A DNA stretch of 64,000 nt. Source: Agaricus subrufescens. Lineage: Eukaryota > Basidiomycota > Agaricomycetes > Agaricales > Agaricaceae. Of this stretch, positions 40,201-52,239 are shown one piece after another. Position 1 is the stretch's first letter, and every line of letters starts with the position of its first letter. Below the pieces are notes generated by a model that ran no database searches, was not told where the DNA came from, and worked only from the letters and a program-made list of their open reading frames with translations. The position numbers and the translations under genes are program-made. The stretch lies in NCBI GenBank assembly GCA_029945375.1, contig CM057069.1, positions 868,001 to 932,000 of the forward strand, written 5' to 3'.

Positions 40201-41318
40201 ATCATGGGTTCTTGGTGACTGGATGTCTTTTAGCCAAAGCGTGCGATGGCCAGGCGTATACCTACCTGGTACCCATGACAATGCCGTACATATCTGCGAG
40301 AAATTGACTCTGCGGGTCATCGATGGCAAATGCACTAGAATTAATCCAGGTTAACTATGCACCAGAAAATATGTTGAACAGTAACAGACCTGCTCCATAT
40401 TGCCGGCCAGAGATAGTTGCCCTTCAAACGCAAAATTAATTCAAACCTGTAAACAATTGTCAAGAATAACAATGAAGCTTGTCAAAACTAAACGTACAAT
40501 TTTGTATAGAATTGTGAATTGAAGGGGGATCCAGTTTGGGGTGCACCTGTACCGTTCGTAAACTTCTCAGCGGCCCAGTTTTGGAGTGCCGGTTGTTCGT
40601 CGTTCAAGAATATGCCGCGATACTTCACGGTTGGTGAACCATGAGAACATCCCGTTGACTCGACGAAAAGCTCGGATTGTTGAGTTGTTGGGACGTCGGC
40701 CCACCTACAGCCATCTTCATCTAATGATTTCTGGTTTAACTGACGCAGTGACTAACCAATACCAGGGAGAAACACCTGCAAAAGATCCCGTGTGAAACGC
40801 AGTCAAAATATACGATACAATATGGGAAAAATACCAAATTGTTCGGAGTGGTCATATAACGCGTAGATCGTCCCACGTTTGTCTGCTCCGATTATGACAT
40901 ATGCATTTGAGATTCCGGGCAACGGGTTCTGTACTTCACGAGAAAGGAAAGCCTCCCAATGACCTTGAACACTGGAGACATCAATGCCGGTAGCGTTGAC
41001 AATAGAGTCAATGAGGGACGATCTTCCAAGTGTTCCAATGATGATGGGGGCCTGCTTGCCAGGAGTTGCTTTCGTCGTCACATTTGTTAAGGAAACTTTG
41101 GCTCCAGTGACTCGTTTAATATCCATTACGAAGTCGGAGGCCGCGCGTTGTACGCCAGGCCAGTCATCGGAGGAGACTAGAATAGGCGCAACCTGGTTTT
41201 TTGTGACGACGGGAAAACTTGATTTAGAGGCCTTGAAAGTAACACAGGTCTCCTGCCCAATGGCGAGGACTTGATTGAGCGAGGCACACAGGCCTGCAAG
41301 GAGCAATAGTCGAGTCAT
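37280..41318 (-). CDS. GH115 xylan alpha-1,2-glucuronidase, copy A
   Basis: The minus-strand gene has many introns of about 50 nt. Exon 1 is 41318-40835 (phase 1) and the stop is at 37280-37282. A secretion signal of about 19 residues is evident (MTRLLLLAGLCASLNQVLA). The GH115 signature follows: SDDWPGVQRAASDF, YVIIGADKRGTIYALYDHSE, GVSPWYWWADVP, FLNDEQPALQNWA, GTSHQEPMMRST, FTMGMRGFGD-like text, DYVTLLWSDDNWGNIRRFP, GGAGVYYHLDYVGDPRDYKW, and the C-terminal GGLRPSYLGPPESIQV. GH115 enzymes remove (4-O-methyl)glucuronic acid from xylan side chains outside the cell. The C-terminal half also carries the beta-sandwich region typical of the family. One exon, 39558-39566, is only 9 nt (Leu-Asp-Tyr). 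I saw no stop or frameshift in the exons examined, though I did not total every exon. It lies 574 bp beyond the stop of copy B, in the same direction. Confidence 0.93.
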
Positions 41319-41892
41319 GCGCTAAAGAACCAGTAAGTTCGTAACACTGCTCAAGGATGTCAAATGAGGTGTTTTTGTAAGGTTGTTCAACGTCCTCTCC
41401 CGGCAAACGTGACATGCCTTCTCCACCGTCCAAAAATGTGAAGGACCTTGTGACCCAGTACGCATAAATCTCGGAGATCTTCGATATAAAATTGTATGGG
41501 ATTAGGCGTTCAGCTGCCTCTCGGTTGACATTTCTGTTGGTTCGTTGAGCTTCGGGGCCTATTTGAGGAACAACGGAAAAGGGTAGCTTCCGCCATTTGG
41601 GTGTCTGACTGGCGAAAAGTTATCTTTATTGCAGCACTATCATCTGGAAGGCGGCGATTAATCGTGGCTGGGGTCGAACATATGCCGAAGAGAAATGGTC
41701 GAAGGGGGAAGTAGAAATACACGATCGAGCTCAAAATAGATGTATTGACTCCTGTTTAGTTCGGTTTGACGAGTGGCGGAACTCGGGGCAAACACGCGGT
41801 CCGGACTTTGATCCGAACAATGATGCCGTATGGCAATGCTCATATGATTCTCTACAGATAACCCAAAGTTCGGATATATAGCACATATACTC

Positions 41893-44800
41893 TTAAACTT
41901 GGAGACTCTCCGGAGGTCCCAAATAACTAGGTTTCAATCCTCCAACATCTAAAGAAATCAAAATCTTGGTGGAGTGAAAGTGAAAGTAACCGAACTCACC
42001 AATTACAATCTTCTGCACAACGATGGCGGGTTGCGTCATCATGACCTATATTCATCACTTGAGTGGATGGTTGAACGAGGTATATGTCCGAGCTGTACCT
42101 TGAATGTGTGTTTACCGGCAGACACCCCGGTGAACTTAGTTACAACAGGTATGATGTTGTTGGCAGCAAAGCCATCAACACCGTCCCAAGCAGCGGGTTG
42201 TTTACCAGCGGGGGAATTGGGCATGGGTTGGTGAACATTTGGGTTCTGAGAATCCAAGGCGACAGCGACAGTCAATGGGTTGTCTTGTCCTTGCGCATTG
42301 TTCGAGGGAGAAACTAGAGTAGTCACAGTGATATTTCCGGATCCGCCGATAGTGTTGAAATTGAAGAAGTCATACTCCCTGGTAAACTACTGTCAGTTCT
42401 GTGAGTAAGGAAAGCCAACATATTACACACAAAGTTGGACCTGCTCCGGTATCAAATGCTTGGTCGCTACGAGGCCAGGGTGTAACACCAGACAAAGTTC
42501 GTCCAAGACCCGGGAGGTTCTTCCAAGAGATACCGTTCACAGTTGTATTTCGTGTGGCATGTGCTGCCTCCATTGAAATAACACCATCGCCTTCAACAAA
42601 ACCTATTATCATCGGCTGAGTTCAAGACTTCTCGAGCATCGAGAAAACAAAGCTATAGTACCATGGAAATCTCCAACAGATCCTGCTTTTGTAGCCGAAA
42701 AGTTTATAGTAACACTCATCGAAGGTTGATTACTTGAGGTTGCAGTCACTTTGACTGCCGCCGTATTGACTCCATTACTGAGACTGGACCAGTCCTTCAC
42801 GCTGAGGAATACCCTCTTCTCAGGGTTCTGAGGGGAGACGTCCCCAGAGGAAGGGGAGATACCGACCCAGGAAGCATTACTTGAAACTTTGAATGAGAAC
42901 GGCGCAGGTCCTCCAGCCCCAATGTCGACATAACGGTTAGGGAACACCGAAAACGAATCCATACTGACTGTGGGAGGAGGACAGTTATACCCTTGTGCGC
43001 ATTGATTAGGATTATCACCTGGCCTGGGAGCGAGTTAGAGTCTGGTATGTTCTAGTTAGCGGGAAAACTCCTACCAGGCTCCCATCGAGCCTTCAGGACC
43101 GATGCGCATATAACCAGCCAGGGCTTGTTTGCGTTTCTGGACGCGATTGATCGCATTCATACTAGTGAACAGGAAATATTTACTAATCAAATAAATGTGA
43201 AGATTAGATTTGCGTACGAATTGGTCATAGGTTGTTGCCAGTAATAGTATCCGAGATCTGAACCATTCATGGATAAGATGGCATACTAATCATCAATGGC
43301 AACTTACGAGTCTGGTCCATCATACTGATGCCCGGTCCGTCATTATACTTTGCTATGATCAGGAAGGCACTTACTGATCCCATTTTCCTGAACGAGGGGT
43401 CCGACTTTAGCGCCATTAGCCAAGTGACGCGGCCTTAAAACATACCATCCAGCAATGTGTGATACTCGTTTTCAAAATCCCAATCATGCTCGAATAAATC
43501 TTCAGCTGTGTCAGCGTAATTGTTTGTGCTTAACTAGAACAGAGTTAATAGAAACAGGTGATTCAATATGCGATCAAAAAGACTCACGAAAGCTTGAGAG
43601 GATCGCAAATTGTTCATCCCAATGTTCCATAGCTAGAATACATGTTAACCATGCCGTTTAATCACACATATTATATACCTTACCAAGCGGGCAAGATTGG
43701 CACTAGCACTGACTGGATGGTGAACCAACTGGAAAAATGCCGGCTGAGTACCTTTGGGTAGCTTGGAATAGATAGTGGTTGACGCTTTCTCCAGCTGGTC
43801 CCATTCATCCATCCACTGTTCGGCCCTAGGAAACATGTAGACCTTAGTAGGATGTTGAATGAGAGGTAACTCCGCAAACGTACTCCCTGTAGTTGAACAA
43901 GCTGTAGGTTGTACTATTCCAAAGCTCAGGTTTCCTCCTGGAGTTGAATCTTGACAAATTTGCCACAATATTGACCACGGAGTCTGCATCTTGAGCATTA
44001 AGGTCAAATTCTCTTTGCGCCCAGCCTGAGACAAAGGTGTCAAGATTATCCGGATTCCATCGACTCGCATTCCAGCCATAGGTCAAGAAGAATTCTGTTT
44101 CTCGCTCGTAAGGTTTCAAGTCGCCAACATTGAGAACCCAGAGGTGTGACGCGACGCGTTCAACTGCGATAGACATTTGTTCATAGATCTAGAGAGGTAG
44201 ATCTAATTCAATATATTCGGGTATACCCCCTCATCCTGGAAAAACGGCGGACCTTCGGGATTTGAGAACTCTGTTAGTGTGATTAGTCTTGACGGGTCCT
44301 TGAACCTGAATCATCTTGACACTTACAGTGATCCACTTGTAGTCCCTTGCTCCGCCAACTAGATCTATCTACGTGCCCGTAAGTTTAAACACTACAAGAA
44401 TATTAAAGAGCCGCCTACATGATAATAGACACCGGCCCCGCCAGTCCTGTTCCTTTCGGATGCTACGGGGTACCTTCGGACGTTACCAAAAAGGTCATCT
44501 GCCCAAAGCAACGTCACGTAATCTGGTACTCGCATGCCATCATCATAGTACCCTTCCACTTCTTGGTCTATGATAAACATGCGTTAGATCATGTCTAGTA
44601 GATGGTAACAGATCGACACTTACAAAGTGTCCAGATCTGAGGGATCTGCGAAACATCAGCATCTGACCCATAAACACTCTTAAGTATCGTGGTTTGATCA
44701 TCAATGACCCCTTCTAGAAGGCTAATATCGGTGGTTTCGGACAAAGGTACTGAACAGAATCAGCTCAATAAGGGGTACTCGGGGAAACCACTTACAATCA

Positions 44801-46230
44801 CCGAATCCACGCATGCCAAGCGTGAAAACCGACTCGAAAGGTTGTGCGCGTTTGGCACCGTCCAACCAATAGTTGTAAATCTGATCCTTGTTCGTCGTGT
44901 AATCCCAAGGTCCTTTGCCGACAATTGTGAACTCATTAGGCGTCGACCTCATCATGGGTTCTTGGTGGCTAAGAAGCGCCATCTACATTCAACCTAGCGA
45001 TTCATTACTCGATCTACATACCTAGTACCCATAGCGATTCCGTAATAGTCTGCAAGGAATTGGTTAAGGGGGTCATCCATAGCGAACGCACTGGGAATTT
45101 TCGGAGATCGAACGTGTCAATTATGGACTCATGAAGAAACGATGAACTTGTCACCTTCCCCACATGGCTGAACCATCATGTCACTACGAGCATGGGGAGG
45201 AACGGGCACAAAGAACTCACCAGGCCATAGGTAGTTGGCTTTCAAGCGTAATAATAGCTCGAACCTATCCCATATCAGGTCACACTATTCTTACCATATA
45301 GGTAAATTGCAGCTTACAGTCCACCGTAGAAGAGATGATTGAAGGGTGAATTCAAATGCGGTGATCCAGTCCCATTGGTAAACTTTTCCATCGCCCAATT
45401 CTGCAAACATGGCTGCTCGTCGTTCAAGAATAATCCTCTATATTTGACTGTTGGGGCTCCGTGTGAACAGCCATCGGATTTCACGTATAGCTCCGAGTGT
45501 TTGGTGATGGGAACGTCAGCCCACCTAGATCATATGAGTGTTCGTCAACAAACAATGAGATAAATTTGGTGATGATGCCCACCAGTACCAGGGGGATACG
45601 CCTAGTTAGGTGAGTTCGGGGTCAGTTACCATTTCCGGTGACGTAAAGGAGGCAAAAAAGTAACAGTGGATGGAGAGAAGGGGATGGTATTATTTTCTCA
45701 CCAAATTGTTCAGAATGCTCGTACAGAGCAAAGATAGTCCCTCTCTTATCCGCTCCAATGATAACGTATCCACTATCGACGCCGGGTATCGGGTTCTTGA
45801 CCTCCCTAGACAAGTATGCCTCCCACTGTCCGCGCACTCCAGAAACATCAAGGCCAGTGGAGTTGACGATAGAATCAATCAAAGCCGAACGTCCTAAAGT
45901 ACCAACAAAAACTGGTAAGGCATGTCCCCCTTGTAAATTCGATGTGTTTGAAGAATTTCCAGACACTGTGAGGTTAGCAAGAGCTGGTTTAGTTCCTGTG
46001 ACTCTTTGAATGTCGGCAACGAAATCCCCAGCAGCTCTTTGAACGCCAGGCCAATCATCCGGAGAAACAAAAACGGGTGCGGCTTGACTGTGACTAACAA
46101 TGGGGAATGTGCCAGAAGTAGACTGGAAGGCGACACAGGAGGGTGCACCAACTACAGCATGCACCACATCCAAGAAGCTTGCTAGAAAGATAGAGCAGAG
46201 AAACAGAGACTTAGCACGCTGTAAGACCAT
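41893..46230 (-). CDS. GH115 family glucuronidase-like protein, copy B
   Basis: This tandem paralogue of copy A starts at 46230 (signal-like MVLQRAKSLFLCSIFLASF) and ends with GGLKPSYLGPPESLQV at 41893. Exon 1 runs to 45702. It shares PDDWPGVQRAAGDF, IIGADKRGTIFALYEHSEQ, GTSHQEPMMRSTPNEF, GMRGFGD and GGAGVYYH. Two segments differ from copy A: DYVTLLWADDLFGNVRRYP where A has SDDNWGNIRRF, and HIDLVGGARDYKW where A has HLDYVGDPRDYKW. Both changes fall exactly where A has an intron or microexon and B does not. B in turn has an extra 13-nt exon at 45155-45167 (A-MWG-S). Because these motifs are strongly conserved in GH115, B may have altered specificity or reduced activity, but the fold and secretion appear intact. 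The 428 bp upstream is its promoter; nothing else was seen there. Confidence 0.88.
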
Positions 46231-46658
46231 CGTGCTTCGGGTATGGTCTATCTGAGGGAGACCTCGATTTTATAGGTTAAACCATATGTAATTATAGCTT
46301 TGGAAAACAACACCCTACATGGAAAATACTCGGCGAGGAATGAGCGGCTTCAGGCGGCTCTTCAGCGGTTATTAAGGCCCGCGCCGAGATTCGATGACAA
46401 AAACCACATTCTCCACATTGGGATGATCTGATTGATTCATTCTTTCCTCCTTCTGGCACAGAATTCATGGAGGCGTGTAGCTGAGATTGACAGAAGAGCA
46501 GGGTAAGGATATCGCGCTAGTATACAAAAGCTGGAAAATCGGAGTAGACAACGTCCATATATCCATAAAAAATCATTAAACTGGAAGAATTTCAGATGAA
46601 GCAAGGGGAGAGGGAGACAAATAACTTACTTCCGAGCCAGATAAATACTTTAAGCAAA

Positions 46659-47084
46659 CTATTCCTGAGGAGCATCACTACGAACACCAGCTGGGTGAGC
46701 AGCTGATACCGTATTCGGCTTTGGCGGCTCGAGTTGTATATGATGCGCAAGAGGTTCATCGTCCGAGTTATTTCCCGGTAGAGCCTCATTATCATCGTCA
46801 TAGTCATCTTCTAAAAACTCCCGCGCAGGCGGGCCGTCGTCCTGGCTTAGTCTAATTCCGCCTTCCTGCCGCGTCATGGTCTTGAGCCTTAGGGACAACT
46901 GAGTTAAGAAACGACTGATTATACGAGCGCATACTGACTTGTGAGCCACAACTTGGCGAAAGCCATCTGCTCGTCGCCATAAGATGAACAAAGCACACAG
47001 CACACAGACCATCAAGAGCACAACCATAGGCATATGGCCTATCGGCTGCGGTTTCGGCTCTTCCTTGGGTTCTGACGTTTCATG
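46659..47084 (-). CDS. Single-pass membrane protein, 3' exons of a small gene
   Basis: Two exons are supported, 47084-46939 and 46887-46659, joined by a 51-nt intron in matching phase. They encode a proline- and glutamate-rich stretch (HETSEPKEEPKPQPIGH), one hydrophobic helix (MVVLLMVCVLCALFILW), basic residues (RRADGF), and an acidic cytosolic tail (EDDYDDDNEAL). At least one further exon lies upstream (about 47125-47230), ending at a donor near 47124. Three frames stay open there and I cannot choose between them, so the N-terminus is unresolved. The organisation matches a small type-I membrane protein with a signal peptide in the missing part. Its function is unknown. Confidence 0.55.
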   Translation of the reverse strand, partial: HETSEPKEEPKPQPIGHMPMVVLLMVCVLCALFILWRRADGFRQVVAHKSVCARIISRFLTQLSLRLKTMTRQEGGIRLSQDDGPPAREFLEDDYDDDNEALPGNNSDDEPLAHHIQLEPPKPNTVSAAHPAGVRSDAPQE

Positions 47085-47410
47085 CTGTCAAGAATGTAGG
47101 TAGACATCCGTAGAAAAGACGCTCACGTCCTGGTGCCATTTGATGTCTGTACTGGCGGATACGAATCTGTGTGCACCTCGCAAAGGGACGCAGTGGAGGT
47201 TGGGACGTAGAAATCTCGATCGTGGGAACAGAGCCAATTTGGATCTAAAAGTCATAAGACGTGATATATTAAGTTTACAACATGTGTTGGTACAATACAC
47301 CATTACTAGATAACATTGAAAGTGTGTCTTCCAACAATTAAACCCCGCGATCCTTACAAGCCCTGGAAACATAGAGATGATACGTAAGAAAGAAAAAAAG
47401 GAAAAAACTG

Positions 47411-49027
47411 TTAGCGAATAATATGTTTATCGAATGCGCTCATTTCTCTCGATGGTTTCGGACGTTTTCCCCAGACCTGCCACATTTTGATAGTTTCCTC
47501 CGCTGGGCAAACTGTAAACACACTCTCCCCGTCCGGGCTCAGAGTTGTGTGGGACACCACACTGGAGTGTGCGTTGGATAAAGACATTAAACGTTTCCCG
47601 GAAGGATAATCGTGAACCGTTATTGAATTGGTCAGGGACGATATTGCGGCCTTTACACGGCGGTTAGGTGTCGCTCGAGTCGCGGTGTTCCTATTGGGAG
47701 AAGAGGAATGACGAGAGAGAATCGGATGAAAGGATGCTCCGTGAGTGCTCAACAGTTCTTTGCAATGTGGCGACCACTGCAATGAATAGACTGTAGTATT
47801 GAGCGGAAGCGTTTGGGCCGGTTCTGGCGAATGGGATAAAATGGAAGACACATTCCATACTTTAATCTTGCCTTCGGGGCTGTATGATCCTGTGGCCAAT
47901 AGATCCGGTTTCCATGAACACCACGCTAGCGCCTAAAGTCGACCGAAACAGTGAGTATACAACTACAGTTACTAAGGAATAAATAGTACAGCACCTTTAC
48001 CGGTGCCTTGTGCACCCTTCTGGAACTGTGTGTACCACTCAATTCTGCCAGCGTCTTTCCAGCTCTCCAATCCCAGATATGGACATTTCCACCATAATCG
48101 GAACTCGCCAAGAAATTGCCATCTGCACTCCAACGCATTCCAAGTACCCTTTCCTTATGGGTCCCGAGTATGCCGACGACGTGCTCAACTCTTACATCAA
48201 CCAAAGAAACTCGCTTATCCTTCGACCCTACGGCAAGGACGTCTCCGTCATTAGCCCATGCACAAGTGGTCACTTTTGCCTCTTCAGAGATATGATAGGT
48301 ATGGACCATATTTCCAGAGAATTTCGGGATCGCTCCCTCGCTGTTAATCTCTGAGGCAGATCTCGTAGCGTCCCATATCTGGAGATATCCATCCTCGATA
48401 CCCGACGCAAGGTACGCTTCTCTCTTACTCCCTGCCCATTCAATACACCAAATGGAACTCCTAGACCAGAGATTTCGACATAAATGGGCAACCGCCTTGG
48501 TATTCAAATTTTGGTAATACACATCCTTTCCACAAGCAACGGCGATCAAATTCTGCCTCGACCATGATATAGGATATGCGTCAAAATTGGGTTGGATATT
48601 GGGCGAGTCGAGAACGACGAGACACTGCCGCCGCTTGAGTAGATTCTCAGTGACAGATGTTGGTTTTGCGGGTGGAACGGTGGCGAAGAGTGATGATGCG
48701 GTCTTGCGAAGGAGGTGAAAGGTATTAGTGACATTGGTTGTGGAGACATTGGCAGAGGCTGATGCAGAAGTGTCAGTGTTCTCGTCTTTGAAATTGAGGA
48801 CACGGTCGTTGATGAGCCCAAACTCTCTGCCTATCCGTTTTGTCCGAGGGGTGACTTGCAAGGGAAAATTCATTTTTGGTCTGTTGGAAATGAATCTATC
48901 GAGCTGCAAGGGCGCAAGAATCAGATACCACCCGAGCACAAGCAACACGACCAACCGGAGAGTCCGCACGCGAAAGCCCGTTAGATGAAGCGCCTTCATT
49001 TTCCTTATCGAAGTCCAATGGAGTCAT
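47411..49027 (-). CDS. Cdc20/Cdh1-like APC/C activator, paralogue 2
   Basis: Exons are 49027-48956, 48903-48001 and 47932-47411, all phase 0, giving 498 residues. The N-terminus MTPLDFDKENEG carries a KEN box. Exon 2 opens with LDRFISNRPKMNF, a close match to the C-box that activators use to bind the anaphase-promoting complex. RVLNFKDEN follows, as in the Cdc20 family, and then a seven-bladed WD40 propeller (IWCIEWAG, VTTCAWANDGDVLAVGSKD, ERVLGMRWSADGNFLASS, ALAWCSWKPDLLATGS). The chain ends in Ile-Arg, the IR tail that docks on Cdc27/Apc3. The protein should therefore select mitotic or meiotic substrates for ubiquitination. The propeller is clearly more divergent than canonical Cdc20 or Cdh1, suggesting a specialised (perhaps meiotic) role. 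The first intron uses donor GTTGGT. Paralogue 1 lies 387 bp upstream in the same direction. Confidence 0.85.
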
Positions 49028-49414
49028 GGAAAGCCTTTGACGCTTTTGCGACTGGAGATTCGTGACTGAGGCATATGACCTTAAGCGTTTTCGCCCAACC
49101 GTCGGTAACGGCGTTCGAAAGGTGCTTTTGTTACTGGGACCAGGAGTGCTTTGACTAATGAGCTCAAACTTCTGACAGAGTTATTTGAATACCTACGAAT
49201 CCATTTTGTTTGATTGATTTTTTGTCCGGGAGTAGGAAAAGTGATGAACTTGACTCCGCGTCGTCAGCTGGTTAGCAGCACGTGACTGTGATTGATTACT
49301 ATATTTGGGTACTGAATACAACAAGGGACTACATAAGTTGAAAGTTCGAAATCATGGCTATGCTAATGCTATAGATGTTGGAAAAGGAATGTTATGTCCA
49401 TGTTCGTCTAGTTA

Positions 49415-51079
49415 TCATCGTATCGCAGAATCCAAAAAACTGGAGTGCCGCTTGAGTTCCTTCCGCTTTGACCACACGTCACAAATTCCGAGTTTATTCT
49501 CGTCAGGAATCTCAAGGATGAGTTTCGTACCCTGTGCATTAAGCACACAGTCCCTATATGGTTTATCCATGACCGACACAGTGTTGACATGGCGCAAAGA
49601 GGGAAATGTGTGGACGGTGACGGAGTTGGCCATAGAAAACCTTGGACGCGACAGGCCTTCCGAAGCCGGTGTGTCAGTCACAGAAGCTCCATGTGTCGAT
49701 ACGAGCTCCTTGGTATGAGGAGAGAAATGGAGACTCGTAATAGCGGCTCCAAGGTCTAGCATCCCAGGCATCAGGCCATTGGAGCTTGAGTTACTAGCCT
49801 CCACGTTCCATAAGCGCAAGATACCCTTTGAGTCGCCGGAGGCAAGAATTCTTGGGTGCCATGTACACCAAGCCACTGCCTAGAAAAAGAGTCAATTACG
49901 ACACTCTTCGGTTGAGAACTGCAAGCGCCACCCACTGAGACTGTGCCACTGTGTTGCATTTTCTTCCGCCTCTGCACAAACTCTCCGACGTCCAGGGGAA
50001 CCTTCTTGCCCTGCTCCCAGCAATATACCATTCCAGATTCGTCTCCGCTAGCCAAGGCTTTGCCATTAATATTCCAAGCCAGGCTAGTAATCCTCGCTTG
50101 ATGCCGAGTCCATTTAGGCGCTTGGTCTTTCATCTTGGATTTCGGCTCTATCCGCGTGTCGTAGTGTCGAATAGTGCCCTTCAGCCCACCGACAGTCAAC
50201 ACAGGCCCATTCCATCTCATGACGGATAATCCCTTTGTACTCCAGCTCATCGTCATTTTCTTAACCTTCAAATCCCAGATCTGTACAAACCCCTTGGTTG
50301 TACCCAACGCCACGATATGAGGTATATCACTTCCCCCACACTCAATTAATCTCAAATCACCTCTATCCTCCTGGAGTTTACACAACTGTCCAATATCCTC
50401 GCTCCCGCTGCCCATATTTTTAAAATGCACCCTATTGCCTCGACTGAAACACAACACATTGTTAGTCGAACAGCTCAACAAATGCGGCGCAACGTTGGCA
50501 GCATCTCCAGAACTTTGATTTCCAGGTGTAGTATTCGTCGGAACGCTATAGTCGATCGTGATCTTGGTATTCCTTAAATGGTATTTTGCCGAAGAATCCG
50601 AAAACGCCGGATGAACGGGCGGCGTAGTTGAACGTATAGAGGAGACGGAAGCACTACGCATAAGTGCTAGCCCTCCCTCGTCAATGTAAGTAGAACTACG
50701 CTCAGGGAAAACCATAGGACTTGAGGCGCGGCTGGGGGAAGGAGGTCGACTGAATATAGCGGTGCTACTGATGGTCCGTGGGAGATGGATGCTACGCTCC
50801 GTGTCGTCACCGTAGTTGAATGAATTCGATCTTGGAGTGCCTTCAGACTGACAGGCGCGGGGGATGGTAAGTAAGAGAGGGACACATCAACAAAATTGCC
50901 CAAGTTAAGCGTACCGAAGTACTAGCGAGAGAATCTCCCAGAATTGAGCGGCGCAAACCAGACGCAGTAGAGGACAACCGGGGACGTTTTCTCGTACTTT
51001 CAGTAGGAGGATCATCTGGTTTCGAAAGGACGCGCTTCCTCATCCGAGTCAGGACGGAAAGACTCATGGTAGCGTCCAA
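49415..51079 (-). CDS. Cdc20/Cdh1-like APC/C activator, paralogue 1
   Basis: Exons are 51079-50915, 50847-49936 and 49879-49415, all phase 0, giving 513 residues. A second in-frame Met at residue 5 (MSLSVL) is an alternative start. The N-terminal region is basic (RMRKRVLSKP, RKRPRL). GDDTERSIHLPRTIS occupies the C-box position but departs from the DRFIP consensus. RRSILGDSL contains an RxxL degron-like sequence. The WD40 propeller includes TRHQARITSLAWNINGKALA, GMVYCWEQGKK, AVAWCTWHPRILASGDSKG and LHFSPHTKELVSTHG. The protein ends in Ile-Arg like paralogue 2, consistent with APC/C docking. The 5' half of this gene (down to about 50626) is copied at 58.5-58.9 kb. Function is inferred from family features; no canonical KEN box was seen. 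Confidence 0.83.
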
Positions 51080-51446
51080 CCAGGGAGGACTGCTCGTTGA
51101 CGAGGCACCTTGCTAAGGAGAGGGGGATTTTCCAGAACGTCACAGACTCCAGGTGTGAAGATTTGAAAGTTCAGGCTGAGGGGTTGTGGCCAAAGGCAGA
51201 AGACACGAGTAAAAGGGGTCGATGAGAAAAAAAAAAACACAATGAGCCTTCGCTCATCGAGCGATCTCCTGACCGTGTTATTTGCCTTCATCATCTGATC
51301 CAAACTTTAGACAAGATCGCCATCAGTCAGTCTACTCTAAAGCCTGGCACTTTACAGGTTTGTACAAAAGTGACTATCATACAAAATCAACAATCCCGTG
51401 TCCAGGTCCATGCCTTGTGGTGAAAATCAGGATGAGCCCAGTGGCA

Positions 51447-52239
51447 TCAGACCGTGCCCTGATCATTCTCCTTTTGGCGTCCCGAAGCTTCGGCAAGTTC
51501 ATCTTTCGCTGACGCCTTTTCGACCTCCATAGTATGAGTATAAACCGCCCATGCATATCGTAGAACGTCCCGCTCGGGATCATATAACTTCTTCATGGCC
51601 GTGTCGTAATCGAACAAATAACTGACATAATTTATTTCATCTGGCATGCCCGTGCCTTTCTCCGGTATCTGGAAGCCGACACATGAATAATCAAAGGAGA
51701 AGACGGCAGTCAGAAACTTACCGCATCGCCTGAAATCTGCCCGATATACCACGAAATGAGGTATTGGTATCCTAAGTTTGCGTCGGGAGTCTTTGCGCTG
51801 TGTGCCTGCCTATCTACCGAGGCCACGGTGGTCATATAGACTGGTTCCATGTTAGGCCCTTCGTGACGGTGTCGTTGACCCGGCGGAGCGGGAGCTCTGC
51901 TCGGGTTGTACACTGGCAAGAACTCGGCACGATAACCGCTCTAGACCAATTATCCCTCGTACCCTACGTAGTGCCACGAGGGCGAGAAGCTCGACTCACC
52001 TCTTCGTATGCTTCTCTCAAAGCAGCTGCTTCGAGTGTTTCGCCCATATCTTTGCGCCCCCGGGGAAGAAACCAATACCCTTTGGATGATTCATAGACGA
52101 CTACTATCTTGTTCGTAGATCGCTGTATCAGCACCATGCCCACGCCAAGCAGGAAATTCATGGAACACCATCCGCTATCCTCAATAGCCGGAGATGACCA
52201 TACAGACAGCTTTGGGTTAGCCTGCATTTGCGGTCGCAT
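51447..52239 (-). CDS. Nudix hydrolase, copy 1
   Basis: Exons are 52239-52000, 51940-51722 and 51668-51447, all phase 0, giving 226 residues. The Nudix box GRKDMGETLEAAALREAYEE plus SGY fits G-x5-E-x7-RE-U-x-EE-x-G-U exactly once the first intron is removed, which supports both the family call and the splice site. FLLGVGMVLIQ and KGYWFLPRG form the conserved strands before the box. A Pro/His-rich loop (PSRAPAPPGQRHRHEG) and GYQYLISWYIGQI follow. The C-terminus is charged and probably helical. Nudix enzymes hydrolyse nucleoside diphosphates linked to another moiety, using Mg2+ bound by the Glu residues of the box. The substrate cannot be told from sequence. No targeting signal is seen. Its stop lies 367 bp upstream of the Cdc20-like start. 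Confidence 0.93.
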
